From: Actinomycetales bacterium
GTDB taxonomy: Bacteria; Actinomycetota; Actinomycetes; Actinomycetales; Dermabacteraceae
Reading direction: 5' to 3'
Assembly: GCA_012799425.1 (NCBI GenBank)
Contig: JAAZLF010000423.1
Location: 1 to 9,030, forward strand
Length of the DNA stretch: 9,030 nucleotides
The position numbers were made by a program, and so were the translations under genes. The notes beneath the pieces are model-generated. The model saw only the letters and a program-made list of their open reading frames with translations. It had not been told where the DNA came from and ran no database searches. Below are positions 1 through 5,924 of this stretch, in pieces; the first letter of the stretch is position 1; each line of letters begins with the position of its first letter.

Positions 1-5
1 CCGCA

Positions 6-35
6 GTGGCGGTCCGCGAGTCTGCGGACCGCCAC
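6..35 (-). terminator. 12-bp perfect hairpin after the sugar-binding protein gene
   Basis: Bases 6-17 (GTGGCGGTCCGC) are exactly complementary to bases 24-35 with a 6-base loop. It begins 19 bases past the stop codon of the substrate-binding protein gene on the minus strand. No run of T follows within the visible 5 bases, which is common for high-GC actinobacterial terminators. In ABC sugar operons a hairpin between the binding-protein gene and the permease genes often lowers permease expression relative to the binding protein. The next gene is off the window, so full terminator and attenuator/mRNA-stabilising hairpin cannot be separated here. Confidence 0.65.
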
Positions 36-54
36 GGCGGATCGGCTCGGAGGA

Positions 55-1326
55 TCATCCGATCGCGGCGGCGATCTCCTCGCCCGCGCCCTCCATGGTC
101 GAGTGCGGGTCCGCGCCGCCGACGATGTTGGCCTGGGCGATGCCCAGCGGGCCCCAGATCGCCGCCATCGCCGGGATGGCCGGCATCGGATCGGCGGCCT
201 CGGCGGCCTCGGCGAAGATCATCACGTGCTCGTCGGACGAGGCGATCTCCTCACGCAGCTCGAGGTTCACAGGAGGCAGCGGGTTCGCCTCGTACATGGC
301 CTTGGCGACGTCCGGGGAGGACGCGACATCGGTCATGAACTGCTGGGCGAAGCCGGCGTTGGCCGCATTGGAAGCGACGTAGAAGGAGTTCACTCCGGCG
401 AACGGTGCCGCATCCTCCATGCCCTCGAAGCCGGGGACGGGCGAGAGGGTGAACTCGAAGTCCGCCTCGCGCACATCGGCCAGGGCCCACGGCCCCGAGA
501 TCAGGTAGGCGGCCTTGCCCTCGGTGAACAGCGAGATCGAGTTGTCGCCGGTGATGGAGTTCTTCAGCACGCCCTGCTCGCTGAGCTCGGCGATCTTGTC
601 GGCCGCGGCGAGCGAGCCCTCCTCGCCCACGCCGAGGTCGTTCGGATCGAGACCGCCCTCGGAGTCCTTGCCGAACAGGTAGCCGCCTGCCGAGGTGTAG
701 AGGGGCTGCATGTGGTACGGATCGCCCTCCTCACCGATCGGGAGCGAGAGGATGTTCTCCGCACCGCCGGCCTCCGCCGCGGAGATGAGCTCCTCGATGG
801 TGGAGGGGGTCGGGGCGTCGGTGAGGTCGTTGTTGGCGTACAGCGCGAGGGTCTCGACCGCGTAGGGCACCCCGTAGGTCTGGCCGTCGTAGGTGACCGC
901 CTCGATGCCGACCGGGGCGATGGAGTCGCCGACGTCCGCGGGAAGCTGCACCGGGGAGATCGAGCCGTTCTGCACCAGGTTCCCGATCCAGTCATGGGCG
1001 CCCATGGTGATGTCCGGCCCGTTGCCGGCCTGGTTGGCGGTGATGAAGTTGCTCTGGAGCTCGTCGCCGGGGACGACCTCGACGACGACCTCGATGCCGT
1101 TCTCCTCGCCCCACTCCTTGGCGGAGGGCTCGAGCGCGGGTGCCTTCTCCTCGTCGGCCCAGATCACCAGGCGCCCCTCGGAGCCGCCGGCGGCACCGCC
1201 GGCGTCGGACGCGCCGCCGCCGGCGTCCCCGCCGGAATCGGAATCGCTGCCGCCGCAGGCGGCGAGGACGGTCATCGAGGCGGCGAGGCCACCCAGGGCG
1301 AGGAAGCTCTTACGACGGATCTGCAC
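55..1326 (-). CDS. ABC transporter substrate-binding lipoprotein, maltose/maltodextrin type (MalE-like)
   Basis: Captures a sugar, most likely maltose/maltodextrin or a related oligosaccharide, outside the membrane and delivers it to an ABC permease. The product is 423 aa, typical for family 1 extracellular solute-binding proteins. The GTG start at 1324-1326 is chosen because AAAGGAG lies 5 bases upstream and the protein then begins directly with a signal peptide: positive residues RRK (4-6), a hydrophobic stretch, and lipobox LAAC with the lipidated Cys at 24. The RRKSFL stretch is loosely Tat-like, so Sec or Tat export is open. A Gly/Ser/Asp-rich linker (about 25-51) tethers the binding domain, which starts with LVIWADEEKAPALE. 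Further MalE-like segments are GVPYAVETLALYANND, FTEGKAAYLISGPWAL and VNSFYVASNA. It is divergent from a LacI-family regulator that probably represses it. No permease or ATPase gene is visible; these are expected to the left. The exact sugar is inferred. Confidence 0.9.
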   Translation of the reverse strand: MQIRRKSFLALGGLAASMTVLAACGGSDSDSGGDAGGGASDAGGAAGGSEGRLVIWADEEKAPALEPSAKEWGEENGIEVVVEVVPGDELQSNFITANQAGNGPDITMGAHDWIGNLVQNGSISPVQLPADVGDSIAPVGIEAVTYDGQTYGVPYAVETLALYANNDLTDAPTPSTIEELISAAEAGGAENILSLPIGEEGDPYHMQPLYTSAGGYLFGKDSEGGLDPNDLGVGEEGSLAAADKIAELSEQGVLKNSITGDNSISLFTEGKAAYLISGPWALADVREADFEFTLSPVPGFEGMEDAAPFAGVNSFYVASNAANAGFAQQFMTDVASSPDVAKAMYEANPLPPVNLELREEIASSDEHVMIFAEAAEAADPMPAIPAMAAIWGPLGIAQANIVGGADPHSTMEGAGEEIAAAIG

Positions 1327-1385
1327 GTCTTCTCCTTTGAATCGTGGTCGTTCTCGACCGGTCCAGGACGTTGCCTGATGCAGCC

Positions 1386-1415
1386 ACTCTAGATCCGGAC
1401 GACGTCTTTGTGCAA
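1386..1415 (-). promoter_or_regulatory. Candidate promoter of the substrate-binding protein gene
   Basis: On the minus strand, TTGCAC (plus positions 1410-1415) and TAGAGT (1386-1391) are separated by 18 bases, giving a plausible -35/-10 pair. Transcription would start near 1379, leaving a leader of about 50 bases before the GTG at 1326. The -35 hexamer overlaps the GCAAG repeats of the adjacent operator, which suits repression by the divergent LacI-type protein. The call rests on motif matching only. Confidence 0.45.
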
Positions 1416-1434
1416 GAATGCGCAAGAACTTGCA
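1411..1434. promoter_or_regulatory. Candidate LacI-family operator
   Basis: GCAAG (1422-1426), AA (1427-1428) and CTTGC (1429-1433) form a perfect inverted repeat. A further copy, GCAAGAA at 1412-1418, lies exactly 10 bases, one helical turn, from GCAAGAA at 1422-1428. TGCAAG (1411-1416) also pairs with CTTGCA (1429-1434). LacI-family operators usually read GCAA-n-CG-n-TTGC; the arms match but the centre is AA instead of CG. It sits between the divergent sugar-binding protein and LacI-type genes, so binding by that regulator, controlling both directions, is the natural inference. Confidence 0.65.
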
Positions 1435-1486
1435 GATGACGATTGGGCCACGGTGACGATGCCGGACGGCCCGGAGGGAGGGTGTG

Positions 1487-2506
1487 ATGGCACGGCTCAT
1501 CGATATCGCGAAGACCGCTGGCGTCAGCGAGGCGACGGTCTCCCGGGTGCTCAACGGCCGGGAGGGCGTGAACGAGTCCACGCGCAGGTCGGTGATGGAA
1601 GTGGCACGACGGATGGGCCGTGATGTGGGGCCCGGGCCGAGCGCCGGGGGGTCCCTCGTCGGCGTGCTGGTGCCCGATCTCGACAACCAGGTGTTCACCG
1701 CCTGGGCCGAGCGCATCGAAGCGGAGCTCTTCGAGCGCGGAGCCTCCACCCTGGTCGCACTCCGCGCGCGGACGGTGGAACGCGAGCAAGAGATCTTGCA
1801 GCGCTTTCTCCACTGCGGCGTCGAGGCGATCATCGTGGTCTCCGGCCACCACGCCCAGGAGCGCGGGCCCGTGGACCACTACCGCGAGGTGACCGCCGCA
1901 GGGATTCCGCTGGTGCTCATCAACGGAGTGCAGGAGGGCCTCGACGCGGCCTTCCTCTCCACCGACGACGACCATGCCGTGCGCGTCGTGCTGAGCCACC
2001 TGCAGGAGCTCGGCCATCAGCGGGTCGGCCTCGCGGTGGGCGATGAGCACACCTGGCCGGTGCGGGAGAAGCTGCGTGCATTCGAAGCCGTGACCGCCGA
2101 CTGGGCGGAGGAGCCGCAGCCGGTCGCCTTCACCGACTTCTCCTACGCGGGTGGCTACGAGGCGGCGCGAGACCTCGTCGAACGGGGCGTGACGGCCATC
2201 GTCTGCGGCTCCGACGTGATGGCGGCCGGTGCCCTCGAAGGCGTGCGCTCACAGGGGCTCAGCGTCGCCCGCGACATCTCGGTGGTCGGGTACGACGATG
2301 TCTTCTGGGCCTCGCTGACCAACCCGCCGCTGACCACGGTGCGCCAGGCCGTCGGCTCCCTCGCCCGGGCAGCGGTGCGCACAGCCCTCAGCGGCGGGGA
2401 GGGCTCCCGGCGTCCCGCCCGGACCCAGGTGGTGGTGCGGCCCCAGCTGATCGTGCGCGGATCGACCGCGGCTGCGCCCGACGGGGCCGCTAGCATGGAG
2501 CGGTGA
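1487..2506 (+). CDS. LacI-family transcriptional regulator
   Basis: A DNA-binding, sugar-responsive repressor of 339 aa. The N-terminal helix-turn-helix spans about residues 3-23 (IDIAKTAGVSEATVSRVLNG), the family signature. A periplasmic-binding-protein-like effector domain follows from LVGVLVPDLDNQVF to the end, with a typical late segment SVVGYDDVFWASLTNPPLTT. The start is ATG 1487 (GGAGGG ends 8 bases before it); GTG 1484, directly in front, would add one residue. Unusually, the hinge region that normally reads LGYxPNxxARxL is replaced by MGRDVGPGPSAGGS, so the hinge helix and its leucine seem to be missing. It is divergent from the substrate-binding lipoprotein gene, with a GCAAG/CTTGC operator between, so it is probably the local transporter repressor and likely controls itself. 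Its TGA overlaps the GTG start of the TrpRS gene by 4 bases. Effector not determinable. Confidence 0.93.
   Translation: MARLIDIAKTAGVSEATVSRVLNGREGVNESTRRSVMEVARRMGRDVGPGPSAGGSLVGVLVPDLDNQVFTAWAERIEAELFERGASTLVALRARTVEREQEILQRFLHCGVEAIIVVSGHHAQERGPVDHYREVTAAGIPLVLINGVQEGLDAAFLSTDDDHAVRVVLSHLQELGHQRVGLAVGDEHTWPVREKLRAFEAVTADWAEEPQPVAFTDFSYAGGYEAARDLVERGVTAIVCGSDVMAAGALEGVRSQGLSVARDISVVGYDDVFWASLTNPPLTTVRQAVGSLARAAVRTALSGGEGSRRPARTQVVVRPQLIVRGSTAAAPDGAASMER
2491..2506 (+). promoter_or_regulatory. GTGA stop/start overlap and possible leaderless -10 before trpS
   Basis: The regulator ends and the synthetase begins in the same GTGA (2503-2506), an arrangement that usually means translational coupling. 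GGAG (2497-2500) is only 2 bases from the GTG, too close for a normal ribosome binding site. TAGCAT (2491-2496) is a good actinobacterial -10 (TAnnnT) and lies 6 bases before the GTG, the spacing seen at leaderless transcripts. trpS may thus be both co-transcribed with the regulator and transcribed from its own leaderless start. I see no convincing -35. Confidence 0.4.
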
Positions 2507-3579
2507 CCGCACCGAACAGCAACCGCACCAGCTACGACACCGCCCAGCAGCGCAGCGACAAGATCTGGTCCCAGATCGAGGCCGACCCCTCGGGACTGCG
2601 CATGCTCACCGGAGACCGCCCCACCGGCGCCCTGCACATCGGCCATTACTTCGGCTCGCTGCGCAACCGCGTGCGTCTCCAGGATGCCGGCGTGGAGACA
2701 TGGCTGATCGTCGCGGATTACCAGGTGATCACCGACCGTGAGGTCGTCGGCGACATCAAGGGCTCCGTGCGCGAGCTGCTGACGGATTACCTGGCCGCAG
2801 GCATCGACCCCGAGCGCTCCACGATCTTCGCCCACTCCGCGGTGCCGGCGCTGAACCAGCTGATGCTGCCGTTCCTGTCGCTGGTCACGCAGCCCGAGCT
2901 CGAGCGCAACCCCACGGTGAAGGCCGAGCTCGCCGCCGCGGGGAAGTCGGCGATGGGCGGTCTGCTGCTGACCTACCCCGTCCACCAGGCCGCGGACATC
3001 CTCTTCTGCCACGGCAACCTGGTGCCGGTGGGCCGCGACCAGCTGCCTCACATCGAGCAGACCCGCGTGGTCGCGCGCCGCTTCAACGAACGCTACGCGG
3101 GCGGGGAGGAGTTCTTCCCCGAGCCCGACGCGCTCCTCTCCGAGGCACCGACGATCCTGGGCCTGGACGGCGAGCACAAGATGAGCAAGTCGCGCGGGAA
3201 CACCGTGATGCTGCGCATGGATGCGGACGAGACGCTGAAGAAGATCAAGAAGGCCAAGACCGATTCCGATCGACAGATCACCTATGACCCCGAGGCGCGC
3301 CCCGAGGTCGCGAACCTGCTGACCATCGCCTCGGAAGCCACCGGACGCAGCCCCGAGGCCATCGCCGAGGAGATCGGTGACCGCGGCGCCGGGACGCTGA
3401 AGATCTACACCGCCGAGGCGCTCAACGAGCACCTCGCCCCGCTGCGTGCGCGCCGCGCCGAGCTCGAGCAGGACCCGGGCCACCTCTTCCAGGTCCTCCG
3501 TGCGGGCAACGAGAAGGCCAACGCCGAGGCGGAGGCGACCCTCGCGAAGGTCCGCGAGTTCATGGGGATGGTCTACTGA
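2503..3579 (+). CDS. trpS: Tryptophan--tRNA ligase (class I aminoacyl-tRNA synthetase), divergent subtype
   Basis: Charges tRNA-Trp with tryptophan using ATP in the cytoplasm; 358 aa. The class I signatures are clear: HIGH at 45-48 (GALHIGHYFGSL) and KMSKS at 226-230 (HKMSKSRGN). TYPVHQAADIL and VPVGRDQLPHIEQT match the conserved TYPxxxAADIL and VPVGxDQxxHIE blocks of TrpRS. The GTG at 2503 gives an N-terminal extension of about 32 aa before the catalytic fold; ATG 2602 (residue 34) is an alternative without a good ribosome binding site. The sequence differs from the usual bacterial enzyme: GDRPTG replaces GxQPSG, and ADYQVIT replaces VDQHAIT, so the residue equivalent to His43 of the Geobacillus stearothermophilus enzyme is Gln74. 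Whether it is the only TrpRS of the cell or an auxiliary copy cannot be told from this window. It overlaps the LacI-type gene by 4 bases and ends just before a strong hairpin. Confidence 0.93.
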   Translation: MTAPNSNRTSYDTAQQRSDKIWSQIEADPSGLRMLTGDRPTGALHIGHYFGSLRNRVRLQDAGVETWLIVADYQVITDREVVGDIKGSVRELLTDYLAAGIDPERSTIFAHSAVPALNQLMLPFLSLVTQPELERNPTVKAELAAAGKSAMGGLLLTYPVHQAADILFCHGNLVPVGRDQLPHIEQTRVVARRFNERYAGGEEFFPEPDALLSEAPTILGLDGEHKMSKSRGNTVMLRMDADETLKKIKKAKTDSDRQITYDPEARPEVANLLTIASEATGRSPEAIAEEIGDRGAGTLKIYTAEALNEHLAPLRARRAELEQDPGHLFQVLRAGNEKANAEAEATLAKVREFMGMVY

Positions 3580-3588
3580 GACGCTGAC

Positions 3589-3621
3589 CGCTGCGGCCGC
3601 GCCGGACGGTCGGCCGCAGCG
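3589..3621. terminator. 11-bp perfect hairpin between convergent genes
   Basis: CGCTGCGGCCG at 3589-3599 is exactly complementary to 3611-3621, with an 11-base loop. It fills the 48-base gap between the trpS stop (3577-3579) and the stop of the convergent TPM-like fragment (3628-3630), so it can end transcription from both sides. There is no clear T tract on either strand, as often in high-GC actinobacteria. Confidence 0.7.
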
Positions 3622-3627
3622 TGACGC

Positions 3628-4467
3628 TCAGAACCTGCTCGAGCTCCCCGCGCCGGAGAAGCCGCCGCCCGAGTAGCCCGCGGTGCTGCCGGAGGCGGAG
3701 GGCGATCGGTGCGTCTCCAGAGCGCTGCTCGAGGTGTGGTGCCAGCTCGAATACCACAGCACCGGGCTGAGGTGCCAGAAGGTGGAGCCGGCACCGAGGT
3801 GCTCCATGCGGTGTCGCCGGGCCCGCAGCGAGAGGTACTCCTCGTCCACGACGTCGCCAGCGGCCTCCCGCAGCACCTCCTCCTCGTCGCCGTCCTCGGC
3901 GAGCCGGGCGATGTGCAGCTGCTGGAGACGGGAGACGGCGGCGGAGAGCTCCCCGGTGAGCGCGTCCAGGCGCTCGAGCGCCGAATCCACATCGATGCGG
4001 TCCTGCTGGAGCTGCGTGGTGAGCTCATCGAGCTCCGTGGAGATGCCGTCTCCGAGGCGGACCAGATCGGTCGCGGCCCGCTCCTCCTGCGCCGTCATCT
4101 CGGCACGGTCCTCCAGCACGCTGTCCAGCGCTGCCACGGAGTCCCTCAGAGGGTCGAGCTCCCGCTCCCAAGCCTCACGCCATCGGCCGCTGCGCTGCAG
4201 CAGATCGGCTGCGGCGATGATCGCGTCATCGGTGTCGTCGAGGAAGCCGACAGTGCGTTCGACGTCTCGGGCGAGCACCCGATGCCCGGAGCGCAGGCCC
4301 CAGCTCCAGGGCCGCTGCGACGCTGCGGGCAGCTGCTCGTGCAGCTGCTGTGCCTGGATGATCTTCTGCCCGTACTCCTCGTGGTCCCGCCGCGCGGCCT
4401 GCGCGTACGGCGAATGCTCCGGCAGGCGGCGGGCCGCGGAATCGGTCATGGCGCGCTTGGCGAGCAC
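3628..4467 (-). pseudogene. C-terminal part of a disrupted TPM/DUF5129-like membrane protein gene
   Basis: An open frame of up to 279 codons. The product is charged and rich in Glu, Arg and Leu, with a predicted coiled coil over roughly residues 100-190 (heptad-like runs such as LERLDALTGELSAAVSRL). It ends in a Gly/Ser/Phe tail, GGGFSGAGSSSRF, as is typical of TPM-domain proteins. It has no own signal peptide or membrane helix and no ribosome binding site at its first start codons (GTG 4467, ATG 4449). The frame is closed upstream by a TGA at 4477-4479, only three codons before the GTG. Just upstream in another frame lies a signal peptide plus the beginning of a TPM-like domain. The simplest reading is that both were one gene, from which the rest of the TPM domain and its membrane helix were deleted with a frame change. 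An independent cytoplasmic coiled-coil protein is the alternative. Function of the family in actinobacteria is unclear to me. Confidence 0.65.
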
Positions 4468-4781
4468 GTCCTGGAATCAGCAGCGGAATAGCCGTGGGCG
4501 GAGACGTCCAGGGTCATGACCACCAGATCGACCTCGGAGCGGAATTCCACCCCGTCGAGCTCTGCGGCGAGGGCCTCGTCGTCCACCGAATCGGTGGTGT
4601 CCAGCACGGTCACCGTCCGGGGCGGGGCCGCGAACGCAGGAGTGGGAGCGAGCACCGAGAGCGCGAGCAGCCCGAGCAGCAGGGCGATAAGTGCAGCGGG
4701 CACGATGCGACGCTGCCCCGGCCTGGCCGACGAGACGGCCCAGCGGTCCACAGGTGTCGGGGGCGTGAGGAGACTGGGCAT
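4446..4781 (-). pseudogene. N-terminal part of the disrupted TPM/DUF5129-like gene
   Basis: This frame encodes 111 aa from ATG 4779-4781. Residues about 24-52 form a signal peptide or membrane helix (RIVPAALIALLLGLLALS... ending in AFA), followed by VTVLDTTDSVDDEALAAELD and VDLVVMTLDVSAHGYS, which resemble the start of the TPM/DUF5129 extracellular domain. After HGYSAADSR the frame runs into TCSPSAP and stops, far short of a whole domain. The frame overlaps the C-terminal fragment by about 20-30 bases in a different phase. There is no clear Shine-Dalgarno, but TACTGT (plus positions 4788-4793) lies 6 bases before the ATG and could be a -10 of a leaderless transcript. If expressed, the product would be a short exported peptide. 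I favour a remnant; a sequencing frameshift alone would not restore the missing middle of the domain. Confidence 0.6.
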
Positions 4782-4817
4782 GTCTCGACAGTACGAGCCG
4801 CCGGGTGTGCCGGGCCT

Positions 4818-4854
4818 CCGACGTTCGTCGGTGACGGGCCGACGGTTCGTCGGC
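4818..4854. promoter_or_regulatory. Two tandem matching palindromes in the divergent intergenic region
   Basis: The first palindrome is CCGACG-TT-CGTCGG (4818-4831), the second GCCGACG-GTT-CGTCGGC (4838-4854). Both use the same CCGACG/CGTCGG arms, and their centres are 21.5 bases apart, about two turns of the helix, so two dimers would bind on the same face. Loops of 2-3 bases make RNA hairpins unlikely; a double operator is the better reading. A third, different palindrome, GCGAG-CC-CTCGC (4860-4871), follows. The sites lie 37-73 bases before the minus-strand ATG at 4781 and about 60 bases upstream of the cysK -10. The regulator is unknown. Confidence 0.5.
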
Positions 4855-4915
4855 GACGCGCGAGCCCTCGCATCCCGATTCCGAGGAGCCTGACCACGCG
4901 ATCACCTGGCGCAGT

Positions 4916-4921
4916 TATGAT
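4916..4921 (+). promoter_or_regulatory. -10 element of the cysK promoter
   Basis: TATGAT matches the sigma-70-type -10 consensus at 5 of 6 positions and stands out in this GC-rich region. The -35 is weak: CTGACC at 4890-4895 has four matches to TTGACA but with a 20-base gap. Transcription would begin near 4928, giving a leader of about 50 bases. The ribosome binding site AAGGAG (4971-4976) is 4 bases before the cysK ATG. I saw no riboswitch-like fold in the leader. Confidence 0.55.
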
Positions 4922-4980
4922 CGAGCCAAGTGCACCTTAGAGCTCGCCCCAGGGCGGGCACCGCAACGTCAAGGAGAAGC

Positions 4981-5910
4981 ATGCCCATCTACGAGAACGT
5001 CTCCGAGCTGGTCGGCCGCACCCCGCTGGTCAAGCTGAACCGCCTGGGTGACGACGTGAAGGCCACCGTCCTGGCCAAGCTCGAGTTCTACAACCCCGCC
5101 AACTCCGTCAAGGACCGCATCGGAGTGGCCATGATCGATGCCGCGGAGCAGTCCGGGCAGCTCCAGCCCGGCGGCACCATCGTCGAGGCGACCAGCGGGA
5201 ACACGGGCATCGCCCTGGCGATGATCGGCAGCTCGCGGGGCTACAGGGTCGTGCTGACCATGCCCGAGTCGATGTCCAAGGAGCGGCGCATGCTGCTGCG
5301 CGCCTACGGTGCCGAGCTGATTCTCACCGAGGCTCCCAAGGGCATGAAGGGCGCTGTCGAGAAGGCCGAGGAGATCGCCGCCGAGCGCGGCGCGGTCCAG
5401 GTCCGCCAGTTCGACAACCCCGCCAACGTCGAGATCCACCGTCGCACCACCGCCGAGGAGATCTGGAACGACACCGAGGGCGCCGTCGACGCCGTCGTCG
5501 CCGGGATCGGCACCGGCGGCACCATCAGCGGTGTCGGCCAGGTGCTCAAGGAGCGCAAGCCCGAGGTGAAGATCATCGCGGTCGAGCCGGAGGAGTCGGC
5601 GATCCTCAACGGCGGCCAGCCCGGCCCTCACAAGATCCAGGGCCTCGGCGCGAACTTCGTGCCCAGCATCCTGGACCGGGAGATCTACGACGAGGTCCTC
5701 GACATCGACGCGGAGACGTCCATGGAGCGTGCCCGCTCCGTCGCCGCGAGCGAGGGCCTGCTGGTGGGAATCTCCTCCGGTGCGGCCATCGAGGCGGCCG
5801 CACGCGTGGGCTCCCGTGAGGAGTTCGCGGGCAGGACCATCGTCGTGGTCGTGCCCTCCTTCGGCGAGCGCTACCTCTCGACCCCGCTGTTCGCGCAGTA
5901 CGCGGACTGA
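4981..5910 (+). CDS. cysK: Cysteine synthase A (O-acetylserine sulfhydrylase)
   Basis: A PLP enzyme that makes L-cysteine from O-acetylserine and sulfide in the cytoplasm. The product is 309 aa, the standard CysK length. The PLP-binding lysine is Lys44 in NSVKDR; the substrate loop is TSGNTG at 71-76, and [10 protein letters not shown] forms the phosphate-binding loop. The sequence starts with [20 protein letters not shown], typical of the family. ATG 4981 is chosen for its AAGGAG site and because homologues begin here; the frame is open further upstream but without family sequence. A near-consensus -10 lies at 4916-4921. The serine acetyltransferase gene follows after 14 bases, so both very likely form one operon supplying cysteine. 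Cystathionine beta-synthase is unlikely because there is no extra C-terminal domain. Confidence 0.97.
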   Translation: MPIYENVSELVGRTPLVKLNRLGDDVKATVLAKLEFYNPANSVKDRIGVAMIDAAEQSGQLQPGGTIVEATSGNTGIALAMIGSSRGYRVVLTMPESMSKERRMLLRAYGAELILTEAPKGMKGAVEKAEEIAAERGAVQVRQFDNPANVEIHRRTTAEEIWNDTEGAVDAVVAGIGTGGTISGVGQVLKERKPEVKIIAVEPEESAILNGGQPGPHKIQGLGANFVPSILDREIYDEVLDIDAETSMERARSVAASEGLLVGISSGAAIEAAARVGSREEFAGRTIVVVVPSFGERYLSTPLFAQYAD

Positions 5911-5924
5911 GGCGGAGCCGCTCC

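Noticed and set aside
103..1392. Long plus-strand open frame of 429 codons opposite the sugar-binding protein gene
   Set aside because: It is a shadow of the strongly biased real gene: composition is Arg/Gly/Val-rich, with no recognisable domain and no ribosome binding site.
1327..1833. Upstream extension of the minus-strand frame of the sugar-binding protein
   Set aside because: It would run through the divergent promoter into the LacI-type gene; the signal peptide and AAAGGAG fix the start at GTG 1326.
2155..3483. Minus-strand open frame of 442 codons opposite trpS
   Set aside because: Opposite a certain TrpRS with HIGH and KMSKS motifs; its sequence is low-complexity and without family features.
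4440..4490. Programmed ribosomal frameshift joining the two TPM-like frames
   Set aside because: No slippery run is seen at the overlap, and joining the frames would still give a protein lacking most of the TPM domain and its membrane helix.
3683..4519. Plus-strand open frames opposite the TPM-like C-terminal fragment
   Set aside because: Ser/Arg-rich or featureless shadow sequences. The minus-strand reading has the coiled coil and GGGFSG tail that make sense as protein.
4477..4905. Minus-strand frame of 142 codons upstream of the TPM-like C-terminal fragment, same phase
   Set aside because: Arg/His-rich shadow of the N-terminal fragment, ends in a stop before the C-terminal part, and starts within the intergenic palindromes.
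4928..4980. Riboswitch or leader peptide before cysK
   Set aside because: The leader is only about 50 bases, with a short CGCCC/GGGCG repeat whose 2-base gap cannot form a useful hairpin.
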